The position numbers were made by a program, and so were the translations under genes. Positions 1-12,774 of a stretch of DNA of 64,000 nt are shown here, in pieces. The notes under the pieces are model-generated. The model was not told where the DNA came from, ran no database searches, and was given only the letters and a program-made list of their open reading frames with translations. The stretch comes from Butyrivibrio fibrisolvens (GTDB lineage: Bacteria > Bacillota > Clostridia > Lachnospirales > Lachnospiraceae), in assembly GCF_023206215.1 (NCBI RefSeq), contig NZ_CP065800.1:682001-746000 (forward strand), read 5' to 3'. Each line of letters begins with the position of its first letter. Within the stretch, counting starts at the first letter, position 1.

Positions 1-2
1 AT

Positions 3-95
3 GTTGTTGAGACTCTATCACTTCAGAATCCTTTAAAGAATACAGCTGATACCGATTCACAGATCCAGAACTTCTGTCACAGGATCAGCAACTGA
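3..95 (+). CDS. possible C-terminal tail of a gene entering from the left
   Basis: An open frame enters from the window edge and stops at TGA 93-95, giving about 30 residues ending NFCHRISN. A terminator-like hairpin lies about 100 bases downstream, which fits the end of a transcription unit. Thirty residues are too few to name a family, and the frame may be open by chance. Confidence 0.25.
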   Translation, partial: VVETLSLQNPLKNTADTDSQIQNFCHRISN

Positions 96-191
96 TAATT
101 GGCAAGATTTTATGACGCAGTAGATAAATTCATAGACAAGTGATCTGATCAAATATGAATGAGTCAGTACACTAATATTAAGACACATAGC

Positions 192-225
192 GAACGGCAT
201 CGATGGGGTAACATCGATGCCGTTC
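192..225 (+). terminator. intrinsic terminator-like hairpin
   Basis: A perfect 14-bp inverted repeat (GAACGGCATCGATG, 6-nt loop, CATCGATGCCGTTC) is followed by a weak T stretch. It probably ends the unit entering from the left edge; the poor T tract leaves room for an operator instead. Confidence 0.6.
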
Positions 226-938
226 TTCGTTAGGGGTTAAGTGATTGGTGTTGTAACTATGACACTACAAAATGTAAGTCCTATAGATGTCGTAAGAAGA
301 CCAAAGTATGCGATGCATAAGAAGTCACGTCTTCTCCCAAGCTGTCTTAACTTGATGTCTTGTCATAAGTTACATAGGGATGATATATGGTAAAATCCGG
401 ATCGGGTAAAATCCGAATATATACCCTTAATGGGTTCTTGTATACTAATAGTATACTATTACAACTTTTTTAAAAAATCAAGAATTATAAAATCAAAAAT
501 TAGATTTTACAAAATGTAGTATTTTACAATATTTTGTGTCTTCGCTTATTTCCTTCGAAAACTATATTACATTATTTGAAACAGTTTGTCTAGTAAATAT
601 TTCAAAATTGTTACATTTATTTTTCCGCGTCGCTCAAACGCGCTGTATTACTGCACTTTATGATTTTCGAAAATCAGCTTGTTTTAAGCCTTTTTTATCA
701 AAAATATAAAAACAATCAAATAAGGATCTTTTTCTTAATATATCAAAATGATTCTATGAGTATCTTATTGATTATAAATGATCATTTTGATCTTATATCG
801 TATATAAAATGAGCAACTACCGGTTTACTATTACTTAACATCTAACTCCAATTTGGTTTTACATCCCGATAACGGTAATAGAATCTGTAAATTTATAACT
901 ATTTTATCAAGCCTTCACAGATTGTTCAGAGTCGCATG
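226..938. other. long AT-rich intergenic region with palindromes
   Basis: I see no convincing gene in this stretch. It holds a 16-bp perfect palindrome at 661-676 (TGATTTTCGAAAATCA), a 12-bp palindrome at 776-787, and ATCAAAATGAT at 742-752 facing ATCATTTTGAT at 781-791. The last sequence also forms the core of the hipBA-type operator near 15987. A GTATAC repeat sits around 440-458. These may be regulator sites for the downstream two-component operon, but no function can be read from sequence. Confidence 0.4.
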
Positions 939-968
939 TTACCAACAGCTGCATTAAAATGGTATACT
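939..968 (+). promoter_or_regulatory. promoter of the two-component operon
   Basis: TTACCA (939-944) is separated by 18 bp from TATACT (963-968), which is preceded by TGG, an extended -10. The start codon follows 34 bases later, with GAAAGGA as the ribosome binding site. Confidence 0.55.
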
Positions 969-1002
969 TATATTAATGTAAGAAGCGAAAGGATGGCTTA
1001 TT

Positions 1003-2490
1003 ATGCGTCTAAAAACAAAACTTACAATAACCGCAGTGACTATGGTACTCCTGCCTCTTTTTCTTATCACTATGGCATTCATACTGATTGGCGGTATCAT
1101 GAATGAAGGCAATACCAAAAATCTCATATATGACAACACCAGGTACATGAGGATTGCCGATGATATCTTCGAGAAGATAGGTCAGGATATAGCTTCTAAC
1201 CCGGATATTCTGACTGATAGCGCATACCTTGATAAGATCAATGAAGAAGTTCTTATGGAAGGTGGCTATGTGATCGTAAGGCAGTCAGGTGATATCATCA
1301 GTTACAATGGTTCTAGTAATGATGATAACGATCTAACCTTAATTTTACCTGAATACGGGAGTGGTCCGGATCATCTGAGTGGTTTTTTCTATAATGATGA
1401 AAAAAAACTCATACGGCAGTTCGATTTCACTTTGTCTGACGGAACTAACGGATCCCTTTTTATTGTGTTCTCATTGCAAACTCTGATAGCTCCTGAGTTC
1501 TTCGGATATATGTTCGTGGCTATGTGCGCTATACTGCTCCTTACGTCGCTAATACTGACTGCATGGACCAGAAGCGGTATCTTCAAGCCTTTGGGTGAAC
1601 TCAATGTAGCTATGCAGAAAATCAAGGACGGCAACTTCGATTACAGGCTCAACGATTCTATGGAAAAGGGCGAGATCGGCGAGATGTATCGTAACTACGA
1701 AGACATGAGACTGCGCCTTAAGGAATCCGCCCAGGAAAAACTCGAGCACGAGCAGCAGAACAAGGAGCTGATCCGCAATATCTCACATGACCTTAAGACT
1801 CCTATTACTACTATAAGGGGTTATGCAGAGGGGCTTATGGAGGGAGTTGCAACAACTCCTGAGAAACAGCAGAAATACTTAAAGACGATCTATAACAAAG
1901 CCAATGATATGAACAATCTTATCAATGAGCTGACTTTGTATTCGTCAATTGATAATAACAGGATCCCTTATAACTTCAGGAAGCTCAATGTTGCGGACTA
2001 TTTTGGTGACTGCGTTGAAGAGGTTGGAATGGATATGGAAGGCCGGGGCATCAAGCTCAACTATTCTAATCTCACTGCACCTGATACAATAGTTATAGCT
2101 GATCCCGAGCAGCTCAAGCGTGTTATCAATAATATAGTTTCTAATTCCGTCAAATACATGGACAGGAATGACGATCATGGACAGATCGATATAAGGATCC
2201 TGGATGAGGTGGATTCTATAAGGATCGAGATAGAGGACAATGGCCGCGGCATAGCCCAGAAGGACCTTGCCAATATATTCGAGCGTTTCTACAGAACCGA
2301 TTCATCCCGCAATTCCAAGCATCAGGGAAGCGGTATCGGTCTATCTATAGTCAAGAAGATAATAGAAGATCATGGCGGTTATATATGGGCAACCAGCCAT
2401 GAAGGTGAAGGTACGACGATGCATTTCGTACTGCGCAAATACACAGAACCAGTTACAGGAGGATACGATGAGCAGAATACTAATAGTTGA
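1003..2490 (+). CDS. membrane sensor histidine kinase with HAMP domain
   Basis: This 495-residue protein has the classic sensor-kinase plan. There is a TM helix at about 12-31, an extracytoplasmic sensor of about 135 residues, a second TM helix at about 168-188, a HAMP linker to about 241, a HisKA helix with NISHDLKTPI (phospho-acceptor His262), and an HATPase_c domain with N box near Asn376, DNGRGI (Asp412) and GSGIGLS (442 on). It should autophosphorylate and pass phosphate to the regulator whose gene overlaps its 3' end by 23 bases. The kinase-first order is less common than regulator-first. The stimulus is unknown; the sensor region shows no family I recognise. Confidence 0.95.
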   Translation: MRLKTKLTITAVTMVLLPLFLITMAFILIGGIMNEGNTKNLIYDNTRYMRIADDIFEKIGQDIASNPDILTDSAYLDKINEEVLMEGGYVIVRQSGDIISYNGSSNDDNDLTLILPEYGSGPDHLSGFFYNDEKKLIRQFDFTLSDGTNGSLFIVFSLQTLIAPEFFGYMFVAMCAILLLTSLILTAWTRSGIFKPLGELNVAMQKIKDGNFDYRLNDSMEKGEIGEMYRNYEDMRLRLKESAQEKLEHEQQNKELIRNISHDLKTPITTIRGYAEGLMEGVATTPEKQQKYLKTIYNKANDMNNLINELTLYSSIDNNRIPYNFRKLNVADYFGDCVEEVGMDMEGRGIKLNYSNLTAPDTIVIADPEQLKRVINNIVSNSVKYMDRNDDHGQIDIRILDEVDSIRIEIEDNGRGIAQKDLANIFERFYRTDSSRNSKHQGSGIGLSIVKKIIEDHGGYIWATSHEGEGTTMHFVLRKYTEPVTGGYDEQNTNS

Positions 2491-3157
2491 AGATGAAGAA
2501 GCTATTGCTGACCTTGAAAAAGATTACCTTGAACTTTCAGACTTTGAAGTTGAGATTGAGAACAGAGGAGACACAGGTCTTCAGAGAGCCCTGTCAGAGG
2601 ACTTCGATCTTGTGATCCTGGATCTGATGCTTCCGGGAATGGATGGTTTTGAAGTGTGCAAACACATCCGTGAAAAAAAGGATATGCCGGTCCTCATGGT
2701 CTCTGCCAAGAAGGATGATATAGACAAAATAAGAGGTCTTGGACTTGGAGCTGATGACTATATTACAAAGCCTTTCTCTCCATCAGAACTTGTAGCCCGT
2801 GTTAAGGCTCACCTTTCAAGATATGACCGCCTTGTAGGCTCCGGCACTACCAAGAATGATGTCATTGAGATAAGAGGTCTTAAGATCGACAAGACAGCAA
2901 GAAGAGTATACATAGACGGCGAGGAAAAGAGCTTTACTACCAAGGAATTCGATCTTCTGACTTTCCTTGCAGAAAACCCTAACCACGTATATACCAAGGA
3001 AGAGCTCTTTAGAAAGATCTGGAATATGGACTCCGTAGGTGATATCGCAACTGTAACCGTTCATATCAAGAAAATCCGTGAAAAAGTCGAACTTGATACC
3101 TCTAACCCTCAGTATATAGAAACCATCTGGGGAGTAGGCTACAGATTTAAGGCATAA
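2468..3157 (+). CDS. OmpR-family response regulator
   Basis: A 229-residue receiver plus winged-helix regulator. The receiver has the acidic pair near residues 8-10, phospho-acceptor Asp52 in LVILDLMLPG and conserved Lys101 in ITKPF. The C-terminal half ends with the OmpR wing motif (IETIWGVGYRFK). I place the start at ATG 2468, where MSRILIVEDE begins a standard receiver and GGAGG lies just upstream, although the frame is open earlier inside the kinase gene. The 23-bp overlap implies translational coupling. No target sites could be assigned. Confidence 0.95.
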   Translation: MSRILIVEDEEAIADLEKDYLELSDFEVEIENRGDTGLQRALSEDFDLVILDLMLPGMDGFEVCKHIREKKDMPVLMVSAKKDDIDKIRGLGLGADDYITKPFSPSELVARVKAHLSRYDRLVGSGTTKNDVIEIRGLKIDKTARRVYIDGEEKSFTTKEFDLLTFLAENPNHVYTKEELFRKIWNMDSVGDIATVTVHIKKIREKVELDTSNPQYIETIWGVGYRFKA

Positions 3158-3185
3158 ACCATATATTTGAGTTAATAGAAAACAT

Positions 3186-3240
3186 AATATCCTCGATGGT
3201 TTTGCAAGACAACGTCCCTTACAAAGCCTTCGAGGATATT
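3186..3240. terminator. bidirectional terminator between convergent genes
   Basis: A long imperfect inverted repeat (AATATCCTCGA/TCGAGGATATT, extended inward by GGTTTTG/CAAAGCC) lies between the convergent regulator and murG genes. Neither side has a strong T tract, so termination is inferred from position and stem length. Confidence 0.5.
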
Positions 3241-3271
3241 GCACCGCCGATGTTATAAGCGCGTATCAGTT

Positions 3272-4339
3272 TTAGTTAGCCTCTTCCTCTATCATACGTA
3301 TGATGGTCTTGGTGGCATTGCGCTGACCGGAACCTGTCATACGGGCCATGTACTGGTCTCTATTTTCATAGATCTCGTGTATCTTCTCTATAAGTATGTC
3401 TTCATCAAGGTCTTCACTTAATATAACTTCAGAGAATCCCTGCTGCTCAAATGACTTGGCATTAAGTTCCTGATCGCCTCTTGAGTTCTTGCTGGAAAGA
3501 GGTATGAGAAGGTTGGGCTTATGAAGTGCCAATAGCTCGCAGATTGAGTTAGCGCCTGCTCTTGACACTACAATATCTGCAAGAGCGAAGAGGTCTTTGA
3601 GCTCAGCCTTAACATATTCAAACTGCTTGTAGCCAGGTACATCCAGACGCATATTGTCCATTTTGTCCTTGCCGCAGATGTGTATCACGTTGAAATAAGG
3701 AAGGATCCTGGGAAGGGCTTCACGTACAACTTCATTGACAGACTGCGCACCAAGGCTTCCTCCTATTACCATGAGAACAGGCTTGGAATCTGTGAATCCG
3801 CAGAGCATCTTGCCGGCCATGGCTTTACCTGTCATAAGTTCATCGCGGATAGGTGTACCTGTAAGAACTGCCTTGTCAGCAGGAAGGTACTTCATGGTCT
3901 CCGGGAAGTTACAGCATATCTTCCTTGCAGAGCGGACGCAGAGCTTGTTGGCAAGTCCGGGAGTAAGATCTGATTCATGAAGGATGCACGGGATCTTAAG
4001 TCCTGCTGCCGCATTAACAACCGGCACGCTTACAAATCCTCCTTTGGAAAAAAGAACATCAGGCTTTTCTTTTTTGAGGATTTTCCTTGCCTGGGCAAAT
4101 CCCTTAATAACTCTAAAAGGATCCGTAAAATTCTTGGCATCAAAATATCTACGGAACTTACCTGTAGATATTCCATAATATTTAATGTCAAAATCGGCGA
4201 TGAGTTTTTTCTCAATACCGTCATAAGATCCTATGTAGATGATCTCATATCCCTTCTCTTTGAGATATGGTATAAGAGCTATGTTGGGCGTAACATGTCC
4301 TGCTGTTCCGCCGCCTGTGAGTACTATTTTTTTTGCCAA
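3272..4339 (-). CDS. murG: UDP-GlcNAc transferase MurG (lipid II synthesis)
   Basis: MurG adds GlcNAc from UDP-GlcNAc to lipid I on the inner membrane face to make lipid II. The N-terminal glycine loop GGGTAGHVTPN, the ESDLTPGLANKL acceptor-side segment, the GGSLGAQSVN hinge and the SRAGANSICEL donor-binding motif are all present. At about 355 residues it has family length. I choose TTG 4339, because GAGGTG sits a proper distance upstream and MAKKIVLTGGG is the usual beginning; an ATG eight codons earlier has no good site. It stands alone, outside a division/cell-wall cluster. Confidence 0.93.
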   Translation of the reverse strand: MAKKIVLTGGGTAGHVTPNIALIPYLKEKGYEIIYIGSYDGIEKKLIADFDIKYYGISTGKFRRYFDAKNFTDPFRVIKGFAQARKILKKEKPDVLFSKGGFVSVPVVNAAAGLKIPCILHESDLTPGLANKLCVRSARKICCNFPETMKYLPADKAVLTGTPIRDELMTGKAMAGKMLCGFTDSKPVLMVIGGSLGAQSVNEVVREALPRILPYFNVIHICGKDKMDNMRLDVPGYKQFEYVKAELKDLFALADIVVSRAGANSICELLALHKPNLLIPLSSKNSRGDQELNAKSFEQQGFSEVILSEDLDEDILIEKIHEIYENRDQYMARMTGSGQRNATKTIIRMIEEEAN

Positions 4340-4557
4340 ATCAACACCTCTAAAATCCCGCATTTAAAGTGGCGCTATAAACATGATCCGGTGTATTGTC
4401 TCATCCATATTTGATCAGATATAAATAAGCTATAACACCTTTTTTCATCCGCCTTGCAGGAACTTTGTTTTCTTATGATGTACAGGTCAAAAGACTCTTT
4501 TGACACTCAGATAAATATGTATTCCCGAAATAATATTCTTAAATATCAAAGATATAT

Positions 4558-4806
4558 TTATGCGTTAACTGCTGCTTTTAAAGCCTGTGCCAGCTGATCA
4601 GGGCATGATGTTGGCTTGAAGCCGCACTTAATGCCTTCAAGTCTTGCGATGGCATCGCTTGCCTTCATTCCTTCTACGAGCTTGGATATGCCCTGAAGGT
4701 TACCGTTGCATCCGCCTGTAAATGATACAGACTTTATGATATCGCCGTCCATATCAAGCTTGATCTGTGTTGAGCATGTGCCCTTGGTCTTATAAACTGT
4801 TTCCAT
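4558..4806 (-). CDS. TSCPD-domain protein (TIGR03905-like)
   Basis: An 82-residue protein with a strong AGGAGA ribosome site. It carries the Cys pattern of the TSCPD family: an early GTCSTQI, FTGGCNGNLQGI in the middle and CGFKPTSCPDQLA near the end. Related domains occur at the C-terminus of ribonucleotide reductases, where they are Cys-rich and possibly metal-binding; the free-standing versions have no defined role. No operon partner is visible. Confidence 0.8.
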   Translation of the reverse strand: METVYKTKGTCSTQIKLDMDGDIIKSVSFTGGCNGNLQGISKLVEGMKASDAIARLEGIKCGFKPTSCPDQLAQALKAAVNA

Positions 4807-5016
4807 AGTATATTATCTCCTAAGCCATTTAGAACTTTATATTACCGGTTCTTGAATTATCCTACATTTTGCAATTTTTAATTGTATCACATTAGCTGTT
4901 AAGATGCGACCATCATAATTTACAAACAAGATTAGTAAGTTGATCACGTAAATAGTACTTACAGATTCTGGCTTTCAACTTGAGCAGTGCTGCATCACCG
5001 ATGGATCATCCAAATA
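4807..5016. other. intergenic, nothing recognised
   Basis: About 210 bases between the TSCPD gene start and the terminator of the CAP-like gene. It is AT-rich and should contain the minus-strand promoter of the TSCPD gene, but I could not fix a convincing -35/-10 pair. Confidence 0.4.
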
Positions 5017-5052
5017 AAAACCCCTGCCAAACGGGGAGATGGCAGGGGTTTT
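5017..5052 (-). terminator. intrinsic terminator of the CAP-like gene
   Basis: A perfect 12-bp stem (AAAACCCCTGCC / GGCAGGGGTTTT) with a 12-nt loop continues into a T run on the minus strand, about 57 bases after the stop codon of the secreted protein gene. Confidence 0.88.
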
Positions 5053-5108
5053 CATTACATCATTTATTATTGGTATCGCAAGCGATCAACACCTATAAGA
5101 AGCCAAAA

Positions 5109-5804
5109 TTAGTTACCAGCTACTACGAATACGAAGTATACGTTACCAGCTGCATCAGAAGCAATGTGGCATCCAAGAGCTGTAACTCTATTGTGGCCAA
5201 GTACATCTGTTGATCTTGGATATGCAACCTGAATCATAACAGGTGCAAGTTCTTCATATGTAAGTCCCTTAGCATATGCTGCAGGAAGCTTTAAGCATGT
5301 GAATCCGCCAATTGTATAGTTAAGACCATACTGTGCGAAGAGAGCGTTCATTGTGTTTGTGACAGCATTAACGTCTCCACCAGCCATGTATGTGTTCATG
5401 ATGTTAGTAGCCATAGAATCAAGGTTCTTGTCATGTGTTACTGCGCCAAGACCTGATGCTGCACGAAGTGTGCTGAGCTGACCTGCTGCATAGTCATGAT
5501 ATGTTGTTGTTGCTGCAGGTGCAGGTGTTGTGGATGTTGTCTTTACAGATGTAACTGCTTCACCAGCTGCTGCTGTAGCTGAAGGCTTACGACCTTCCTT
5601 CTGACCATATGTAAGGTAGTGGTTGAGAAGTGCCTGAGCATCTGTTCCGCATGCTGCTGCTACATCAGGATATGTTGTAGCATAGTAAGTAGGATCGAAT
5701 TCTGCTGCAAATGTTGTGATAGTTGTAGCTGCTCCTGCTCCTGTTACGATCATTGCTGCTGCACTAAGTGCTGTGAATGTCTTTAAAAGCTTGTTCTTTA
5801 ACAT
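5109..5804 (-). CDS. secreted CAP/SCP-like protein
   Basis: This 231-residue protein begins with a clear signal peptide (basic start, hydrophobic Ala-rich core, cleavage near FAA at about 34). Residues about 35-78 form a small module (DPTYYATTYPDVAAA...HYLTYGQKEGR) that I have seen in secreted clostridial proteins. A Thr/Ala-rich linker follows, then a 125-residue domain with the spacing of a CAP (SCP/PR1) fold, including an N-terminal LSTLRAASGL helix and a late GHNRVTALGCHIA strand. The usual catalytic-like His/Glu set is not obvious, so it is a divergent member. GGAGGG precedes the ATG. It is transcribed from a promoter sharing the T7SS repeat module and ends at a strong terminator. Confidence 0.75.
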   Translation of the reverse strand: MLKNKLLKTFTALSAAAMIVTGAGAATTITTFAAEFDPTYYATTYPDVAAACGTDAQALLNHYLTYGQKEGRKPSATAAAGEAVTSVKTTSTTPAPAATTTYHDYAAGQLSTLRAASGLGAVTHDKNLDSMATNIMNTYMAGGDVNAVTNTMNALFAQYGLNYTIGGFTCLKLPAAYAKGLTYEELAPVMIQVAYPRSTDVLGHNRVTALGCHIASDAAGNVYFVFVVAGN

Positions 5805-5903
5805 AAATATTCCCTCCGGCGTCTGTCGCCCCTCTTATTTTTTAAGTCAAAACTATTTTGACTTTGCGTTTTTGGATTGCGGTATTTCGCAAACCGTGAT
5901 CTC

Positions 5904-5972
5904 ATTATAAGTTAAAAAAACTGTTTGTAAACCCTTTTTAGATAGAACGTCATTTTCACCCGACGAAATGCA
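5904..5972 (-). promoter_or_regulatory. regulated promoter with 21-bp-register direct repeats (CAP-like gene)
   Basis: On the minus strand, TGCATTTCGTC (5962-5972) is followed 21 bp later by GACGTTCTATC (5941-5951), then TTTACA (5926-5931), a 16-bp spacer and TATAAT (5904-5909). The gap from proximal repeat to -10 is 31 bp, as at the other four sites. A third copy-like sequence lies just outside at about 5982-5992. The distal repeat together with its flank forms a near-perfect 20-bp palindrome at 5961-5980. Confidence 0.75.
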
Positions 5973-6069
5973 TTTTGTCGTGACGAATGACATGTACGCA
6001 TCCGATGCCATATCCCTTATCAGATAAAAAATCCCTTTATTTCATAAGAAATGTGGATAAATGTTATGG

Positions 6070-6098
6070 TTTCCATTTGCCTTACTGTATGCTATAAT
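6070..6098 (+). promoter_or_regulatory. promoter of fba
   Basis: TTTCCA (6070-6075), a 17-bp spacer and TATAAT (6093-6098) with an upstream TGC, an extended -10. It fits strong, constitutive expression of a glycolytic gene. Confidence 0.65.
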
Positions 6099-6163
6099 TT
6101 TCACTGTGATATTATTTTCACAAACACTTTTTTGAAACCGTTTTTTAAAAGGAGGATTTCATT

Positions 6164-7033
6164 ATGTTAGTAAATGCAGCTGACATGCTTAAAAAAGCTA
6201 AAGCCGGACATTATGCAGTAGGTCACTTCAACATCAACAACCTTGAGTGGACTAAGGCTATTCTGCTTACAGCAAAAGAACTCAGAAGCCCTGTTATCCT
6301 TGGTGTATCTGAAGGCGCAGGCAAGTACATGGGTGGTTATCATGTTGTTGTAAACATGGTTAACGGACTCTTAAAGGATCTCGACATCGACGTTCCTGTA
6401 GCTCTTCACCTTGACCACGGTTCATACGAAGGATGCTACAAGTGCATCGAGGCTGGTTTCTCTTCAATCATGTTCGACGGATCACACTATCCGATCGCTG
6501 AGAACATCGAGAAGACTAAGGAACTTGTTAAGGCAGCTCACGACAGAGGACTTTCTATCGAGGCTGAAGTTGGTGCTATCGGCGGAGAAGAAGATGGCGT
6601 AATCGGTAAGGGTGAGTGCGCTGATCCTAACGAGTGCAAGCAGATCGCTGATCTTGGCGTTGACTTCCTTGCAGCTGGTATCGGTAACATCCACGGCAAG
6701 TATCCTGATAACTGGGAAGGTCTTTCATTCGAGACTCTTGATTCTATCCAGCAGCTCACAGGTGAGCTTCCACTTGTTCTTCACGGTGGTACAGGTATCC
6801 CTGCAGAGATGGTTAAGAAGGCTATCACACTTGGTGTTTCTAAGGTTAACGTTAACACAGAGTGCCAGCTTGCTTTTGCTGAAGCTACAAGAAAGTATAT
6901 TGAGGCAGGTAAGGATCTTGAAGGTAAGGGATTCGATCCTAGAAAGCTTCTTGCTCCTGGCTTCGAAGCTATCAAGGCTACAGTTAAAGAGAAGATGGAA
7001 ATGTTCGGTTCTGTTGGTAAGGCTGACGAATAA
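6164..7033 (+). CDS. fba: class II fructose-1,6-bisphosphate aldolase
   Basis: A zinc-dependent glycolytic aldolase that splits fructose-1,6-bisphosphate into DHAP and glyceraldehyde-3-phosphate. The 289 residues match family length. LHLDHG holds Asp84 and the zinc ligand His85, GNIHGKY gives His177 and LHGGTGIP gives His207. VNVNTECQ near 228 fits the phosphate-binding loop. AAGGAGG lies just upstream of ATG 6164, an extended -10 promoter precedes it, and a strong terminator follows, so it is a single-gene unit. Codon use is biased towards a small set, as expected for a highly expressed gene. Confidence 0.96.
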   Translation: MLVNAADMLKKAKAGHYAVGHFNINNLEWTKAILLTAKELRSPVILGVSEGAGKYMGGYHVVVNMVNGLLKDLDIDVPVALHLDHGSYEGCYKCIEAGFSSIMFDGSHYPIAENIEKTKELVKAAHDRGLSIEAEVGAIGGEEDGVIGKGECADPNECKQIADLGVDFLAAGIGNIHGKYPDNWEGLSFETLDSIQQLTGELPLVLHGGTGIPAEMVKKAITLGVSKVNVNTECQLAFAEATRKYIEAGKDLEGKGFDPRKLLAPGFEAIKATVKEKMEMFGSVGKADE

Positions 7034-7054
7034 TCCTTTTAATTTGACTATATT

Positions 7055-7086
7055 AAAACCGGTCGCTTGTTGGCGGCCGGTTTTTT
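7055..7086 (+). terminator. intrinsic terminator of fba
   Basis: The stem AAAACCGGTCGC / GCGGCCGGTTTT (one G-T pair) with a 6-nt loop is followed by a run of six T, 22 bases after the stop codon. Confidence 0.9.
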
Positions 7087-7170
7087 GATTAATCTATTCA
7101 GTTTTTCTTATAAGATTAAATATCTTTCTGTACGTGCAGTATCAGATTATTTTTATGACTTACTGCATCA

Positions 7171-7251
7171 GATCTTTTTCTTGCATCGTCTTTTTCATAT
7201 CTTATTGAATCAAATCTTTTTCTTCCATCGTCTTTTTCATATATTACTGCA

Positions 7252-7254
<3 letters not shown>
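7171..7254. repeat. 42-bp tandem repeat, two copies
   Basis: Two adjacent copies (7171-7212 and 7213-7254) share a pyrimidine-rich ATCTTTTTCTT...CATCGTCTTTTTCATAT core with few differences. The repeat lies between convergent genes and touches the last bases of the galactosidase gene. It may be a replication-slippage product; no function is visible. Confidence 0.7.
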
Positions 7255-10840
<3,586 letters not shown>

Positions 10841-10893
10841 TTCATTATAATTTATGTATCCTGTATTTGTTATTATTTATTTGCTTTTAATTA

Positions 10894-11826
10894 TCAGAAA
10901 TTATTGTGTGAAAGGAAGTCATCGACCTTCTTCCAGTATTTCTTGGAATCTATCCAGACTCCTTCTATGTGCTTTGCTCCCAGAGTCATACAGAACTCCT
11001 TCTTGCATGCTGCTGCATCGAAGAGCTCACGGCACATGTGAGGCTTAACGAATTCATCAGCATCTCCATGAAGGAAAAGAGTTGGAGTCTTGGAATTTTT
11101 GACAGCATCTATAGGTCTTATCTTATAGATATCGTATCCTGCACGAACCTTGACTTCAAAGCGAAGAAGCGGGATTGCAAGCCATCTTGGAATAGCTGCT
11201 ATCTTCTTATCAAGACCTTCATAGACTTCTTCGAACTCGTCCTTAACACTTGTATAGGAGCTGTCTGATATCGCACATATGACGTTCTCCGGAAGAGACT
11301 CTCCTGTTACAAGGAGTGTTGTAGCTGCGCCCATGGATGTTCCATGAAGGAGTATCCTGGCATCCTTGTCTCTTTTGATGATCCAGTATATCCACTCTAT
11401 TATGTCATAACGGTCATCGTGGCCATATCCTATATAATCGCCCTCGCTCTGTCCGAAACCTCTAAGGTCAGGAAGGAGTATGTTCCAGCCTTTCCCTGCA
11501 TATTCCTGGGCATAAATTCCCATTCCTTCTGAACTGTCCCAGATGCCGTGGATAAGGACTACGTAGTGGTGCTCGCCATCATTGCCCGGAATATAGCTTG
11601 CATGAAGACGAAGAGAATCTATAGAACTGATATATATGTCTCTTTTGGATTCATGATTCCTGACCCATCTACGACCTCTTGTTACAAGTTCTGATGAATC
11701 GGGATCTTCATCTGTACGCTGCCTTGGCTTTATCGCATAGTCATAGAGTTTATTGCCTGCAAAAGCACCCCCAAATAAAATACCTGATATTACACTAAGA
11801 AGTACGAAACCTGTCTTTTTACTCAT
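10894..11826 (-). CDS. membrane-anchored alpha/beta hydrolase
   Basis: A 310-residue serine hydrolase. An N-terminal hydrophobic helix (about 5-24) anchors it, followed by a basic stretch and the hydrolase fold. The catalytic set is clear: nucleophile Ser164 in HGTSMGA, acid Asp257 in HGDADEFV and His286 in GAKHIEG. LIHGIWDSS gives the oxyanion region. Substrate cannot be told; peptidase, lipase and cinnamoyl-ester hydrolase relatives share this layout. It lies 78 bases downstream of the PP2C gene on the same strand and may be co-transcribed with the kinase cluster. GAAGAGGA precedes the ATG. Confidence 0.88.
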   Translation of the reverse strand: MSKKTGFVLLSVISGILFGGAFAGNKLYDYAIKPRQRTDEDPDSSELVTRGRRWVRNHESKRDIYISSIDSLRLHASYIPGNDGEHHYVVLIHGIWDSSEGMGIYAQEYAGKGWNILLPDLRGFGQSEGDYIGYGHDDRYDIIEWIYWIIKRDKDARILLHGTSMGAATTLLVTGESLPENVICAISDSSYTSVKDEFEEVYEGLDKKIAAIPRWLAIPLLRFEVKVRAGYDIYKIRPIDAVKNSKTPTLFLHGDADEFVKPHMCRELFDAAACKKEFCMTLGAKHIEGVWIDSKKYWKKVDDFLSHNNF

Positions 11827-11904
11827 ATATATCCTCTTCCTTAAGTATTATTCATTACGAATCATGAAGTTTTCTCTATAATCATCAGTATATCTTATTT
11901 ACTG

Positions 11905-12759
11905 TCAAATTGCATCCCGGGCTCTTATTAGAATTGCGGATATATTATCTTTTTCACCTTCGTATTTGAGCTTTTCAATATGGTCCTTTAATACGCTTTC
12001 TATTTTATTGTCCAAATCTTTACCAGAGCTTAAATCGGAATTCTTATCATAACCTGATACGTTCATGATCCTGACCATATCATTTGGAGTAGTCTTGCGC
12101 CAGAATCCGTCGCAGCACAGAAGGAATGACTCGTCCCTTCCTATGATCCCTCTGGAAAAATATGGATCAAGCGTCCCTACAGCTCCTATGCACTGGAGGA
12201 GGACACTTTTCATAGGGCTTATCTGTGCTTCCTTAAGTGTCATACGCCCTTCGTCCATCTGTTTCTGGACATAGGAATGGTCATGAGTGATACAGGAAAC
12301 CTTTTTATTGGTATACTTATATATTCTGGAATCACCTATGTTCATGGCAAGGTATTCTCTTCCGATGATGATGATCATACATACAGTGGTTCCTACACTT
12401 GCGCGCTTCTGGATTCCGTATTCCATGAGCCTTTCATTCATCTGGGTAGAGATATAGGTCCAGTTGCCTTTGATAAGCTCGATGGGATCATATCTGTTAT
12501 CACTGGATTCATCCAGTTTTCTGGTATCATCTTCATTGGTAAGGATACCGGGAAGCTCATTATAAAACCAGTCTTCCATCCTCCTGACATATGAAGCACT
12601 GGCGATCTCTCCAAAAGACAGACCACCGCAGCCGTCGCATATAAGGCCAAAAGCGATACGTCCATGTTCTTTGGTCATGGCTACTTTTAGCATCATTGCG
12701 TCCTGATTTATTTCTTTTACTGTCCCTTTATCTGTTACTAGTCCGGTTGTAAAAAACAT
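11905..12759 (-). CDS. PP2C-family Ser/Thr protein phosphatase
   Basis: The 284-residue protein has PP2C metal-binding motifs: EINQDAM (Asp20), ICDGCGG (Asp42, the usual DGMGG with Cys for Met), GTTVCMIII, NIGDSRIY, LCCDGFW and the C-terminal DNISAIL. It should remove phosphate from Ser/Thr sites laid down by the kinase encoded two genes upstream. A weak AAAGAG site precedes the ATG, 15 bases after the stop of the one-TM protein gene, so the three genes form an operon. The protein appears cytoplasmic. Confidence 0.93.
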   Translation of the reverse strand: MFFTTGLVTDKGTVKEINQDAMMLKVAMTKEHGRIAFGLICDGCGGLSFGEIASASYVRRMEDWFYNELPGILTNEDDTRKLDESSDNRYDPIELIKGNWTYISTQMNERLMEYGIQKRASVGTTVCMIIIIGREYLAMNIGDSRIYKYTNKKVSCITHDHSYVQKQMDEGRMTLKEAQISPMKSVLLQCIGAVGTLDPYFSRGIIGRDESFLLCCDGFWRKTTPNDMVRIMNVSGYDKNSDLSSGKDLDNKIESVLKDHIEKLKYEGEKDNISAILIRARDAI

Positions 12760-12774
12760 TTATTAGCTCTTTCT

